Assembly: GCF_027942865.1 (NCBI RefSeq)
Contig: NC_134507.1
Location: forward strand, 33,400,447-33,464,446
Source: Odontesthes bonariensis
Taxonomy: Eukaryota > Chordata > Actinopteri > Atheriniformes > Atherinopsidae
DNA: 64,000 bases
Reading direction: 5' to 3'
A model generated the notes under the pieces. That model had not been told where the DNA came from, ran no database searches, and worked only from the letters and a program-made list of their open reading frames with translations. Every line of letters starts with the position of its first letter. The stretch's first letter is position 1. Below are positions 20,425 through 30,761 of this stretch, one piece after another. Position numbers and translations under genes: made by a program.

Positions 20425-21042
20425 ATTGGAAGCTAGCCTGGCGACGCCATCCTACGTACTTCTGCCCAAAGATTTTGGCTCTGCACATAGTCTGGCCAAA
20501 TCCCCCTACCTCGGTTCGCTCAGTGTTTTGCCAATCATCAAACAGTTGCGAGTGGTGACACAGAACTCACGCACGGAGTCCATTGTAGTCCATATAATTG
20601 TAGTTCAACTGCAGTGGAAATAAACATGGCGACGGAAGAACGCTAGAAGCTATCCATGAAGTTGTCTCAACTCTGGAGATCATTACACAATTAAAACGAG
20701 AGCAAGAGGAATGCCTCTTCAATATTGTTAGTGGCAAGGATGTCGAAGCTCTCCTTCCAACTGGCTTTGGGAAAAGTTTGATTTATCAAATGGTACCGGT
20801 ATAATGAAAGCGGATGTGGGAAGCGTGATTCGCGAGCTAGAGCCTCGCGAGAGTAAGCATGAACCTCGGCGCATAACCAACGTCATTTCTAAACATTATG
20901 ATTGGTCAAGGGAACTCCGTTACTCCAATGAATTTAAGTTGCTGGGTAAGGTCCCGCCCTCCATGGAAACGGATTCCTCTTGGGTTTTCCCAGACTGTTT
21001 GACAGAGTCAACAGTCGGCTTTCGCCCAGGCTAATTGGAAGC
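20425..21042. mobile_element. 600-bp DNA element (20434-21033) with RecQ-like helicase fragment
   Basis: Terminal inverted repeats TAGCCTGG(C)GA.. and TAGCCTGGGCGA.., flanked by the 9-bp duplication ATTGGAAGC (20425-20433, 21034-21042); an 8-bp reading is also possible. Within it, 20695-20790 (+) translates to KREQEECLFNIVSGKDVEAL then LPTGFGKSLIYQM, a RecQ-type motif I (Walker A, TGFGKS), preceded by a MATEE start and nonsense codons. A similar fragment is at 57046-57230. Helicase domains are known in some eukaryotic DNA transposons (Academ), but the superfamily is not settled here. Confidence 0.75.
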
Positions 21043-21165
21043 AGCAGAGACCTGGGATTGATGGTTTCCTGAGCTTGCTGTTACAGCTTCTGGCCTGTTG
21101 GCGGGTTCCTCACAACTTTCCTCTTTGCCACTTTCAAAGGGAAATATATAGAAACCCTCACACAT
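21043..21165. repeat. Direct duplicate 1 of an about 130-bp segment
   Basis: 'agcagagacctgggattgat' to 'aaatatatagaaaccctc' recurs at 21563-21682 with only a few changes. The 600-bp helicase element is inserted in the 5' end of this copy. Confidence 0.85.
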
Positions 21166-21555
21166 ACTTTATGCTTTACTGAAGAAAAGGATGATATGTA
21201 TTAGTTCAAGGTGCTCTGTATTTAGTCTGACCCACAACTGGTCACAACAGGACGATCATCTTCAACATCAGTGCTCAGTGACAGCTGCAGAAGTATGTGT
21301 AGAAACCTGATCTGTATTTAGACTGTTTCTGTCCAGTCCAGCTCTCTGAGCTGACAACAAAACTCCCTCTGAGTGCTGCCCACAGAGGGAGTGGGACAGC
21401 TTCCTGAATCTGTAACCTTCCTCTTGGCGTGTTGAGCTGCAGAGGCCTGGGGATGATTCTGCAGGAGCTGGACATCCTCTAAGTGAGGAGTCCCAGCAGC
21501 AGCAGAGACCTCTGACTGCTCCTCTAACAACAGCAGATTTTCTGTGTTGGGTGTG
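21166..21555. other. Segment between duplicates, no confident gene
   Basis: A - strand open frame (21318-21530) is Ser/Gln-rich without a recognised domain. Possibly a remnant of a gene exon, not supportable. Confidence 0.35.
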
Positions 21556-21690
21556 TTGGAAGCAGCAGAGACCTGGGATTGATGGTTTCCTGAGCTCGCT
21601 GTTACAGCTTCTGGCCTGTTGGCGGGTTCCTCACAACTTTCCTCTTTGCCACTTTCAAAGGGAAATATGTAGAAACCCTCCGACTCATTT
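21556..21690. repeat. Direct duplicate 2 of the about 130-bp segment
   Basis: 'gttggaagcagcagagacct' to 'gaaatatgtagaaaccctc' duplicates 21035-21165. Here the ATTGGAAGC-like site is uninterrupted (GTTGGAAGC), giving an empty-site counterpart for the helicase element. Confidence 0.85.
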
Positions 21691-21796
21691 TCCAGAATCT
21701 CTTCATCTACTATGTCACCCCACAGAAGTGCAGGAGAGGATGTTCTGCTTTGACTCGTTTTGCTTGTTGTTTTTTAGCGTTTGTCTAAATGACTTT

Positions 21797-22724
21797 TTAA
21801 AGGGGAACTCCGGGGCATTTGAAGCGTGTTTCCATTGCTAGAGGTTGTCAAATACTGCCAGTAGGACACAGAGAGGTGCGTATCTGCGCTCCCTGTGTGG
21901 AGATCGCTCTGTCCGCACACCCTGTCATGCGAGGCTAATACGTGGTGGCTAAGGGGCAAGCGCTAACCCTTCCACGTAAAACAACAACTTGCACACTGCA
22001 GAAACGTCACACCACTTTCTAAACCATCCGACAATAAAGTCACAAGCCTTACCATCAAAACCATATGCATGGTTCTCACATTACTGGCATGGGGACGTTA
22101 CAAAACAACTTTATAAACAGCATAGAACTCACCGGCTGGTTGTAGGCTCGCGCATGTGAAAGCCCAAAAGAGTCGATGGAGAATAATCCCATATACAAAA
22201 CAATTATATTCTCTAGAAAAACTGCGTTCAAGTATTTAAAACATTACAACAATACATGCCCAGTAATATTGTTGTAATGTTTTAAATACTTGAACGTAGT
22301 TTTTCTAGAGAATATAATTGTTTTGTATATGGGATTATCGTCCATCGACTCTTTTGGGCTTTCACATGCGCGAGCCTACAACCAGCCGGTGAGTTCTATG
22401 CTGTTTATAAAGTTGTTTTGTAACGTCCCCATTCCAGTAATGTGAGAACCATGCATATGGTTTTGATGGTAAGGCTTGTGACTTTATTGTCGGATGGGTT
22501 ATAAAGTGGTGTGACGTTTCTGCAGTGTGCAAGTTGTTGTTTTACGTGGAAAGGTTAGCGCTTGCCCCTTAGCCACCACGTATTAGCCTCGCATGACAGG
22601 CTGTGCGGACAGAGCGATCTCCACACAGGGAGCGCAGATACGCACCTCTCTGTGTCCTACTAGAAGTATTTGACAACCTCTAGCAATGGAAACACGCTTC
22701 AAATGCCCCGGAGTTCCCCTTTAA
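21797..22724. mobile_element. Foldback TTAA element, 920 bp (21801-22720), near-perfect palindrome
   Basis: Two 454-bp arms (21801-22254 and 22267-22720) are inverted copies with only a handful of mismatches, around a 12-nt loop (22255-22266). TTAA lies on both sides (21797-21800, 22721-22724). Termini are AGGGGAACTCCGGGGCATTT. No coding frame. The near-identity of the arms implies a young or gene-converted element that would extrude or form a very stable hairpin RNA. Confidence 0.93.
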
Positions 22725-23844
22725 GTACGTGTTGTTTTTCAGGCGCTTTGCCTTTCAGGCTTTTAGAAACTACAGTGATGTCATGTCCTCTGATGACATG
22801 TTTCCACTGTGATGTCATGCAAAACTGTGAGGATACCCTCTCTTTTTCAGCTTTATGATCTGAACTGTAAATAATATGCAGCACATGTTCATAGAGCCCA
22901 GGCAATGGTGGCAAACATGGGTTGTATGAATGGTGTTTGAGATGTAAATGAAAACAGAAGCAGGGATCCTTTTTATATATGTGATTAAAAATGGGACAAC
23001 AGTAACTGAACCTTAATGCATCATTGTCCAGGTCAGTAATAATGTATTTATTGTATGCAAGGGCGGACTGGTCATCGGGAGTACCGGGACTTTTCCCGGT
23101 GGGCCGGTGCGAAATAGAGTTTTAATGTAATTGGGCTGGCCTTTGATGTGATAACCAATGTTAACAGTTCCTCTAGTGTCTGGCTAATCAACATTGGAGG
23201 GCCCAGGGTATAGAACCCTCCTCCACTACATCTGTCAATTCATCAATTGGAAGCTCGGCTCTTTACTGTTGAAAATCAACCGATAGCGAGCCAGGTCCAT
23301 TTTGCCAGTGTGGAAACCACCTAGCGTGGCTAGCTCAATTAGCCTACCCCTAGCAGAGTAAAAAAATGCTCCAGAAAAAGAAGCCCTACCCCACCTTTAA
23401 GCCTTAATTAATACTTAGTACTGTGCAGTGTTCGCCGTATGTTATTTGAAAAAATTGGTTATTGTTACCATATTGTCATAAGCTACTATGCGAGTGCGAG
23501 CCGCCAATTAAAGATTGAGGAGCCGCATAATGAGTAGCTCTGCTTTAGCCTATCCCTGCTGCCAATTGAAAGAGTCAGGGTACACCCTGGACAGCTCTCC
23601 AGTCACTCAGGAAAAGGTCTAATAATTTCCACACTCCATTCACTGGGACTCTGCTAGAACTGTTTGGAGACCTTTTCTAGAGAGCCGTATCCGAGCCTAG
23701 TGTGGGAGAGTACTTTGAAAGTGATCTGAAACTAAGTTAGAAAATATTTTGGTAATTGATCATGTAGCTTTGAGCTTGACGGAATTCAAAAATGCATCTT
23801 CCACATGTGGTAGAATCAGGAAAACAGAAGCAGAGGAGATATTC
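22725..23844. other. No gene; one hAT-like left terminus at about 23059
   Basis: 'caagggcggactggtcatcg' at 23059 resembles the left end of a common fish hAT family; no right end identified. The rest is AT-rich without features. Confidence 0.4.
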
Positions 23845-24347
23845 AAGTCTTGTGTAAGATGAAAACCAACATGGGAAGATGTGCAATGCCACGTTAAGGA
23901 CCGAGTCTGTATGAAGCAGTGGCCTCACACACAGAAGGCAAGTCGAGACAAAGTTGGTTAAGAGGGATGTATGGCTCTGTTGAGGCACACAGAAGACACC
24001 AAGCAGAGGAGGAGCAAAGCTACGTAGCATAGGCTAATGAGTCACATGCAATTAAAGCTTGGAAAAGGCCAGCGAGTGCAGATTTAACTGAGGCACCTTC
24101 ATTGTGCAAGGGCAAGCAGGACCACTGTATTGAGCTTCAAGTTATTTTGGTCTGGGTTTGTGTAATGCAATTCAACCATGAGGAGAAGGAAACGTGTAGT
24201 GGTAGAATTTAAAGCAGAAGTATTCAGTTTGCCCTTCAAAAGCAGAGTCAGCCTCAGTGGGTGTGGTGAAGACTCAAATCTTCTATGAAGTGAAAACAAA
24301 CCTTGAGATCAAGTATTCAATCCACAGACCACGTATTATTGGTCAAG

Positions 24348-24478
24348 TTTATTTTGCCAGAGCTCAGCCACATGTTGGAATCTCCATGGAAGTGTCCATG
24401 AGAGTCACCTGCAGAAAAATGAAGGGGTCAGTATTGATACAGGAGTCTCAATACTTCAGACACTAGTCCAGCTTTACC
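24348..24478 (-). other. Gene B2 3'UTR intron and last exon, AATAAA complement at 24348-24353
   Basis: Donor G|GTAAAG after 24478, acceptor 'tttctgcag' and a non-coding exon from 24408 with AATAAA at 24353-24348, as in B1. The ancestral stop position here reads TAG then TAA (24484-24479). Confidence 0.75.
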
Positions 24479-24613
24479 TTACTACAACTTCTGCCCTTTA
24501 GACCCAGTCTTGGCATCAAAGTGGTCAAAAGCATCCTGGGAGTATTTGGCGTACGAACTGGAGTCGCGGGCTCGTTGGTAGCCACTGCTGGACTGGACGA
24601 CGTGGGATGAAGG

Positions 24614-27600
24614 TCATACAGCGCGCATCTCAGATGTGTCCTTAGGGACCTGGTCGGAGGTCCAGGCAGACTGTGGGAAAGAACCGTCGATCTTCAAGTT
24701 CATTAGGGCAGCAAGGAAACGGGCAAAGTCTGCGTCCTGCGCAGTAAAGCCAGCATTAGACCCAGAGGAGCCGCCACTGCCGTAGCCAGAGCCAGAGGAG
24801 CCGCTGCTGCCGTAGCCAGACCCAGAGGAGCCGCTGCTGCCATAGCCAGAGCCAGAGGAGACGCCGCTGCCGTAGCCAGAGCCAGAGGAGACGCCGCTGC
24901 CGTAGCCAGAGCCAGAGGTGCCGCTGCCGTAGCCAGGCCCAGAGGAGACGCCGCTGCTGTAGCCAGAGCCAGAGGAGACGCCGCTGCCGTAGCCAGAGCC
25001 AGAGGTGCCGCTGCCGTAGCCAGGCCCAGAGGAGACGCCGCTGCTGTAGCCAGAGCCAGAGGAGCCGCTACTGCCGTAGCCAGAGCCAGAGGAGACGCCG
25101 CTGCCGTAGCCAGAGCCAGAGGAGACGCCGCTGCCGTAGCCAGAGCCAGAGGTGCCGCTGCCGTAGCCAGGCCCAGAGGAGACGCCGCTGCTGTAGCCAG
25201 AGCCAGAGGAGACGCCGCTGCCGTAGCCAGAGCCAGAGGTGCCGCTGCCGTAGCCAGACCCAGAGGAGCCGCTACCAGACCCAGAGGTGCCGCTGCCGTA
25301 GCCAGACCCAGAGGAGACGCCGCTGCCGTAGCCAGACCCAGAGGAGCCGCCGCTGCCGTAGCCAGAGCCAGAGGAGCCGCTACTGCCGTAGCCAGAGCCA
25401 GAGGAGACGCCGCTGCCGTAGCCAGAGCCAGAGGAGACGCCGCTGCCGTAGCCAGAGCCAGAGGTGCCGCTGCCGTAGCCAGGCCCAGAGGAGACGCCGC
25501 TGCCGTAGCCAGACCCAGAGGAGACGCCGCTGCCGTAGCCAGACCCAGAGGAGCCGCTGCTGCCGTAGACAGAGCCAGAGGAGATGCCGCTGCCATAGCC
25601 AGACCCAGAGGAGCCGCTGCTGCCATAGCCAGACCCAGAGGAGACGCCGCTGCCGTAGCCAGAGCCAGAGGAGCCACTGCTGCCATAGCCAGAGCCAGAG
25701 GAGCCGCTGCCGTAGCCAGACCCAGAGGAGCCGCTACCAGACCCAGAGGTGCCGCTGCCATAGCCAGACCCAGAGGAGACGCCGCTGCCGTAGCCAGACC
25801 CAGAGGAGCCGCTGCTGCCGTAGCCAGAGCCAGAGGAGACGCTGCCGTAGCCAGACCCAGAGGAGCCGCTGCTGCCGTAGCCAGACCCAGACGTGCTACT
25901 ACCAGAGCCAGAGGATCCACTGTTTTGACCTGAGCCCAGAAATTAGTTGAAGCAGAGTATGACAGCATGGTTAGTCATGCTCTCAGTAGCCTCTGTATCA
26001 CTGCCAATATGTTTAGTAACAAAAACAAAGCTAAAGGAGTATCTGCAGTTCAAGTGGGTCATTAAACCTGAAGTCTAATATATTGGAAGATTTGGTGCAG
26101 CATGATTAATATAGTTGCAGACCCTCTTCTCTCTCATTCCTAAACAGGCACGTGCACAGACATTTTGGGGGGCAGGTGCTCAAGCAAAAAAATGGGCACC
26201 CATCGCCAAAATTATACATGAAATTAAAATAATGATAAATAAATAAATAACACAGTCGGATATTTTCAACGTATATATTTATTTTTGTTAACGCAACCAA
26301 TACTAACTCAAATGATCAAATTGAATAAATAAATGAATAATAGGCAAAAACAAGGCCAGACAAAAAAAAAAAAGACGGGCTGATGGCTACAATTTCGCTG
26401 GTACTTGTGACTTGGTAAAGGTTCATTCATTCAAGGCCATATTGTATAACCAAAAAATATGTTAAATAATAAAAAAAATCTTTTAACTTAAAACTCTGCT
26501 CTGAATAAATTAAAGGATCTTCACAGGAGCATGATTTATTTCAATGTCGTGCTCAATGGCAAGCAGGAGAAGGTCGGAGAGTCTTTCTTCCCCACAGAGA
26601 CTCCTGAGGCTGGTCTTTATTATCTTCAGTTTTGAAAAGGATCTTTCCACTGAAGCTGTTGTCACTGGCAGTGTTGCATAGATCCTTACCATCTTCACAA
26701 ATGTTGGAAAGATGAGCTGGCCAGTGTTCTCTTAAACAATGGCAAGGATTTCTTGCAGGTTCTTCGAGGGAAAGCTGGAGTGGAACACCTTTAGCCCTGT
26801 CTTCAGCTGGTCCTCATTTTCCTCATAGAAGTCCCAAAGAACATGGACAGCTTCCTCTGCTTCTGGGTTTGGGGTGCTTACCACATTACCTCACCAGACT
26901 GTCATGTAGCTCAACTTAAGACCTACCTTTCTTTTCAATAATTAAAATATTTAATGTCTGCCTGCCTCTCTCCTCCCCTCTCTCTTCATTAAACATGACA
27001 AACGTCAGTAAACAACTGGGCAAGGCTTTTAAATCATGGATTTCGTGAGGGGTTTTTTTGTTTGTTTTTTAGCAAACGTCAGGCCAGTTGCGACGTAATG
27101 TTTTCAGCGGCGCTAATTGTTGTTGTTAATTTATCACCAAACAACGTCGGGGTATTGCACTGTCATTACCTGTCTGTCTGATGCTCCGAGTCAGAGAAGA
27201 AGTTGGCTTCAGCTGTTTAGCCTGACGCTCAGCACTGCACGCGCAGTAGGCAGTAAGTGAAGGAGGAGGAGGGAGGGGCGCGTGGGAGGCTTGTGGGCGC
27301 CGCGGTGCATGTCGGGGCGAAATTCTCACAAGAACTCAAATAAATGCACCGTCAGATATCGAAACAGAGTTGGGGGGAATTGATGACAGAAAAGGTCATT
27401 TTTTTAAAATTATATTTATAAAAAAAATTGGGCACCAGCAGAAAGGGCACTTTTCTCATCCAGGGCAAAAGGGCAGGTGCTTGAGCACCACTAGGGGTCT
27501 ATCTGTGCACGTGCCTGTTCCTAAACAACTTCCCATGTTGGCTGCCTTTATATAAAGTGCACCTAAATGTTGATATACATGCTTTTCTGGGGGGGATAAC

Positions 27601-27745
27601 ATGTTCCAATGCTGAAGAGCAGGACACAAAGCCAGGAAATCCTGTTTGGATTTCAAAAGTAAAGAAAGAAACTTTAGTGTATAGGAGAACAAAAACCTAA
27701 ACCATTAAACATGAAGACTCACCTGAAGAAAACCTTAAACAACAT
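24614..27745 (-). CDS. Gene B2: secreted Gly/Ser/Tyr-repeat protein, expanded, prematurely stopped; exons 27745-27723, 27641-27583, 25929-24614
   Basis: Duplicate of B1. Exons 1 and 2 have the same lengths (23 and 59 nt) and the same signal peptide; the donor after exon 2 is again GC (AAAA|GCATGT), weaker than B1's GCAAGT. Exon 3 has about 1.1 kb of repeats encoding mixtures of GYGSGVSSGS, GYGSSGSSGS, GYSSGVSSGP and GYGSGTSGS, about 2.8 times longer than in B1. After MNLKIDGSFPQ the frame meets TGA at 24616-24614 where B1 has TAC, removing the last 45 residues present in B1 (465 aa predicted). The TGA is 136 nt upstream of the last exon junction, so the transcript is a predicted nonsense-mediated-decay target. 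The intron after exon 2 holds a hAT transposon. Confidence 0.75.
24770..25900 (-). repeat. Coding minisatellite of gene B2 (about 38 units)
   Basis: Units of 24-33 bp with mixed subtypes arranged in higher-order blocks, for example the recurring succession CTGTAGCC / GAGACGCC / GAGGTGCC seen several times between 24900 and 25500. All length changes are multiples of 3. Much longer and more heterogeneous than the left-arm repeat. Confidence 0.9.
26137..27525 (-). mobile_element. hAT element, 1373 bp (26145-27517), in gene B2 intron
   Basis: 16-bp termini CAGGCACGTGCACAGA, perfect inverted repeats; 8-bp target duplication TTCCTAAA at 26137-26144 and 27518-27525. The left arm has the single unduplicated site (10301-10308). 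It contains a relic of the transposase C-terminus on the - strand. Inserted after the arms duplicated, or lost from one arm; the undamaged empty site favours insertion. Confidence 0.95.
26510..26698 (-). pseudogene. hAT transposase C-terminal dimerisation (hATC) fragment
   Basis: Reads ATLPVTTASVERSFSKLKII, KTSLRS and GEERLSDLLLLAIEHDIEIN. The ASVERSFSKLK...LR...ERL motif is the hATC signature. Upstream sequence lacks a BED finger or catalytic core, so this is an internally deleted transposon. Confidence 0.88.
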
Positions 27746-27861
27746 GTTGAACAAGACAAAACAGCAGCAACACAATTCAGATAAAACTGGTCAAAAACAG
27801 CAATCTAGTGACTGCTGTTGAGAGAAGATGTGTGCTGTAACTCATCTGAGGCTGCAGCTGA

Positions 27862-27868
27862 CTTTATA
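27862..27868 (-). promoter_or_regulatory. TATA box of gene B2
   Basis: TATAAAG on the - strand, identical context to B1 (gagcaccaatataaagtcag). Confidence 0.65.
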
Positions 27869-29700
27869 TTGGTGCTCTACCTGCTCTACTTACACTCATA
27901 AACCTCACCTGGGACCCAGTCAGATCGTGCTGCATTCAATTCAGCTCTGAAAATGAACACTTCTGACATCCCATTTAAAAAGGTTTGTTGCAACGTGAGG
28001 AATGAACATGGGATGTTTTAAAGAAGGTGAATTCCGCTTGGTCAGATACGGTGTTAAACATCTGGACCAAAGTCCTGCAGATCACTGTGGGCCCCTAATC
28101 TCTGGCTGGGGAGTGACAGAGATTTGGTCTGAAGGACTCCAGGTTATAGCTCTGCAGCTCTCTCATCCATCCAGGATCTAGAAGCATGGATGTGTTTGGA
28201 ACATAGCAGAGGGTGGATTCTTACTAAAGTCACGCTAACTGCCTTTTGCGCACTCTGAGATGTTTAAAGCTCAGATTAATATCTGAGATGAGATGTAGAA
28301 ACGTGAGACAACATGATGCAGAGCTGCTCTTTTATTAAGTGATATGGAGGAGATCTTAGATTTATTTCAGATGAAGTTGATTAAACAGGACATAACGGAG
28401 GTTAAATGTTTAAAGCACCTTGTGCCATCATTTTGTTCATATCTGGAAGTGTTTCTCAAATTTGTCTTGACGATTTCTGTGGATTTCCATCATTCCTCCT
28501 GAAAACTTGTTGCCTTGTGAGAACCACAGACTCCCACAGACTCCCTGTGACACAGCAAACTTCCAACATGGGAAATGTGACATTTGAGCACTTTATAGTC
28601 TGTAGGCGACTGTTTTCTGTTCTTTGTACTGTGGAGGCTTTAGCAGCCATCAGTGAGGTGGAACTGTACTGAAAATACACTGAAGTTAAAGTTCCATTTT
28701 TAACTCATTTAAAGGGAAAATGCGTCTATTTGAATAATGCTCTTTTTTAATATGGGTCTAAGTTTCTGAGTCTTTTTTACTGTAAAATGTTGACTGTCAC
28801 ACCTGAACTTCATATTTATGAAAATGAGAATATTTAAATGCCCAGGTTGTTTTAATTCTGAACACTAACATTTGTTTAGTAGTTCACATCATCTGTCCTC
28901 ATAATTACTTTCATTAAATCCAACAAAGACCAGACTTTATCATGTTCATATTTAAATTGCAACCTGCAGGTTAACAATGTGAGTGACTTAAAGTGTGGAA
29001 ACAAGTCCACAGAAGTTTTTCTTTTAATTATGTCAATATATGTCGACTATTTGCAAGTAGTGCCCACAGGCAGTGTCCTTGCTGCAGGGACGACCAGGTA
29101 AGACATCTGATTCTCAGATGGACCATTGAGCATTGAGAACATTGAGCCTATAAATTTTGTTGCCAAGCCACTTCACTAAAAGTTGCTGCCACATTTGTAT
29201 TTGTGTAGCACAAGCTTCATTACAAGTATTCAGAGTACAAGACCTTTGCAACCACAGATAATATGATGAAGCCATCCTCGGTCATGGAGTTGCAGAAACT
29301 ACTGTCCAGGTTTCACATGGCCCCAGCATCTGATGGGTCTGCCCTTACCCAGAGCTGTAGGGTGAGGACTGCTACAGAGTGGAAAGGTTTCCCCCTCAGC
29401 ACAATATGCAGCAGTGGAATCTTCTGATGAGCTCAAGGCCACACCTTTACCCACTGCTGTCAGAGAGCTGCAGTTGGCTTTTCAGCCATTTTTAGTTGGG
29501 AATGCATTCCAAGCTGAAGCCGTCAAGACCTTCACAAGCTCACCTTTGATCAGATACTGTCCTTAAGTTAATGCCAACACCTTATTTATAGGATTACGTC
29601 ATGTCAACCTGTCAGGCCCTCAACTATCCCCTCCAACCCACAACTGGATGACCCAGAGACAGCGAGGAGCCATTTGATGGAGCAACGAGGTATTCAAGTT
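27869..29700. other. A2-B2 intergenic DNA, shared with the other arm
   Basis: Counterpart of 5876-9957 without the THAP element (single TTAA at about 28264) and without the 6430-7800 block (join at about 29120-29150). No gene seen. Confidence 0.65.
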
Positions 29701-29836
29701 AAAGCCATTTATTCAAGCGGTAGCAGCAGCGATGCCTCTAGAATATGCAGATCTGCAAGACAAAGAAAGTCAGTCACCTACCAGCAGCTACAGAGAGCAC
29801 ACATGCAGAGTAAAGTGAGCCTCACCAGAAAGATCC

Positions 29837-30534
29837 TCAGAAGCCGCTCTGAACTTGAACCTTGTGCTGAGATGTTTTGCCGTGGTCTGGCTCAGATTCT
29901 GTTGGGGTGTAGCGGAACTGGGTGAACAGCACACGCTTCTTGTTGTAGCGGGACCGAGATTTGTAAGCGTAGACTTGATCCTCGTCGGTCACAGGAGTGA
30001 AGACTGGCTCGTCCTCGCCGCTGGTGTCAGATGAAAGGCTCCAGCTCCCATCTTCAAACTGGTAATTGCTGCCAGGAGCTCCAGAACCACTGGTTCCAGT
30101 TTGTTTCTGATACATTGGCTTAGATAGATCTTGTCCATAAACTGAATACATGGGTGAGGAAACAGAGAATTAAGATCAGCCTTCCATTTACACCCCGAGT
30201 CAATTTAAACTGCTTTTAGTTGCTGAGCTTTGATTGGGATCAGCTTACCGCTTTGTGCAGGAATGCAGGCGATGCTTCCAATCAGCACACAAGAAATCCA
30301 CAAAACCCTGCAGAAACAGGGACATCTCACATGAAGTTCTGAGTACATTTAGAGACCAGTGGGGTCCGACCACCACCTCCCCTTAACATGCCCAGTTCTG
30401 TTGAGCTTAACTGTATAAACATAGTGTAATGCTGCGACCAAATGAGGTTCTGCTTGCCTCAGACATTTAAGGCAGCAGAGGTTCAGTGCCACCACTTAGA
30501 AGCACTGGGATAGACTAGAAGTTACTCACCTCAT
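29837..30534 (-). CDS. Gene A2: small secreted protein, 122 aa, exons 30534-30530, 30307-30249, 30141-29837
   Basis: Duplicate of A1 with the same splice sites and the same signal peptide. Exon 3 lacks 36 bp (AQQHGAQGGQSG in A1). The deletion lies between two copies of TCTGGAGC, consistent with slippage. Other changes include T to M after DLSKP, Q to K in SRYNQK and S to T in LFSQF; the frame is intact to QSGF-stop. The 3'UTR intron donor follows 29826; the last exon starts at 29752 with AATAAA at 29713-29708. Unlike A1 it has no LINE at its 5' side, so its promoter may be the intact one. Confidence 0.82.
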
Positions 30535-30620
30535 TCTGCTGCAATATAATTAAAACTTGGCTGGGACCTGCTCCTGCCAAACTGCACTAACACAAAGTTC
30601 AGAGCCCTGTGACACTAACC

Positions 30621-30760
30621 TGAAGCTGCAGGAGCTGCTTTCATATGATCCTCAGTGCAGAGGGAACTGATTGCTCAGCGGTAACAGCTGCTGCTGAAAG
30701 GTGCAAGGCTGCAGTTAACTGGCAACAATGGACTCACATAGTTGTCCACGAGTTGACACA
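30621..30760. other. Unique flank beyond the right arm; putative 5' region of gene A2
   Basis: 'gaagctgcaggagctgcttt' onward has no counterpart in the window because the left arm is interrupted by the LINE. It likely holds the native upstream region of gene A; no clear TATA seen. Confidence 0.45.
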
Positions 30761-30761
30761 T

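Larger units (their letters stand above)
23845..30620. repeat. Right arm of the large inverted duplication
   Basis: Reverse-complement partner of 4904-12649 (see that entry). Its outer end, at 'cactaacctgaagctgc', marks the LINE-free version of the 4903/4904 junction. Its inner end near 'attcaagtcttgtgtaag' is where the left arm carries a TTAA insertion. Confidence 0.93.

Noticed and set aside
24703-25968. 421-codon Ala/Leu/Thr-rich open frame on the - strand
   Set aside because: It is the wrong frame of the gene B2 coding repeat; the spliced frame from the signal peptide is Gly/Ser/Tyr-rich and enters exon 3 in phase 1.
4991-30534. Assignment of the secreted family to SCPP (mineralisation) genes
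   Set aside because: SCPP genes use phase-0 introns throughout; these genes use phases 2 and 1, and lack the acidic phospho-Ser clusters expected.
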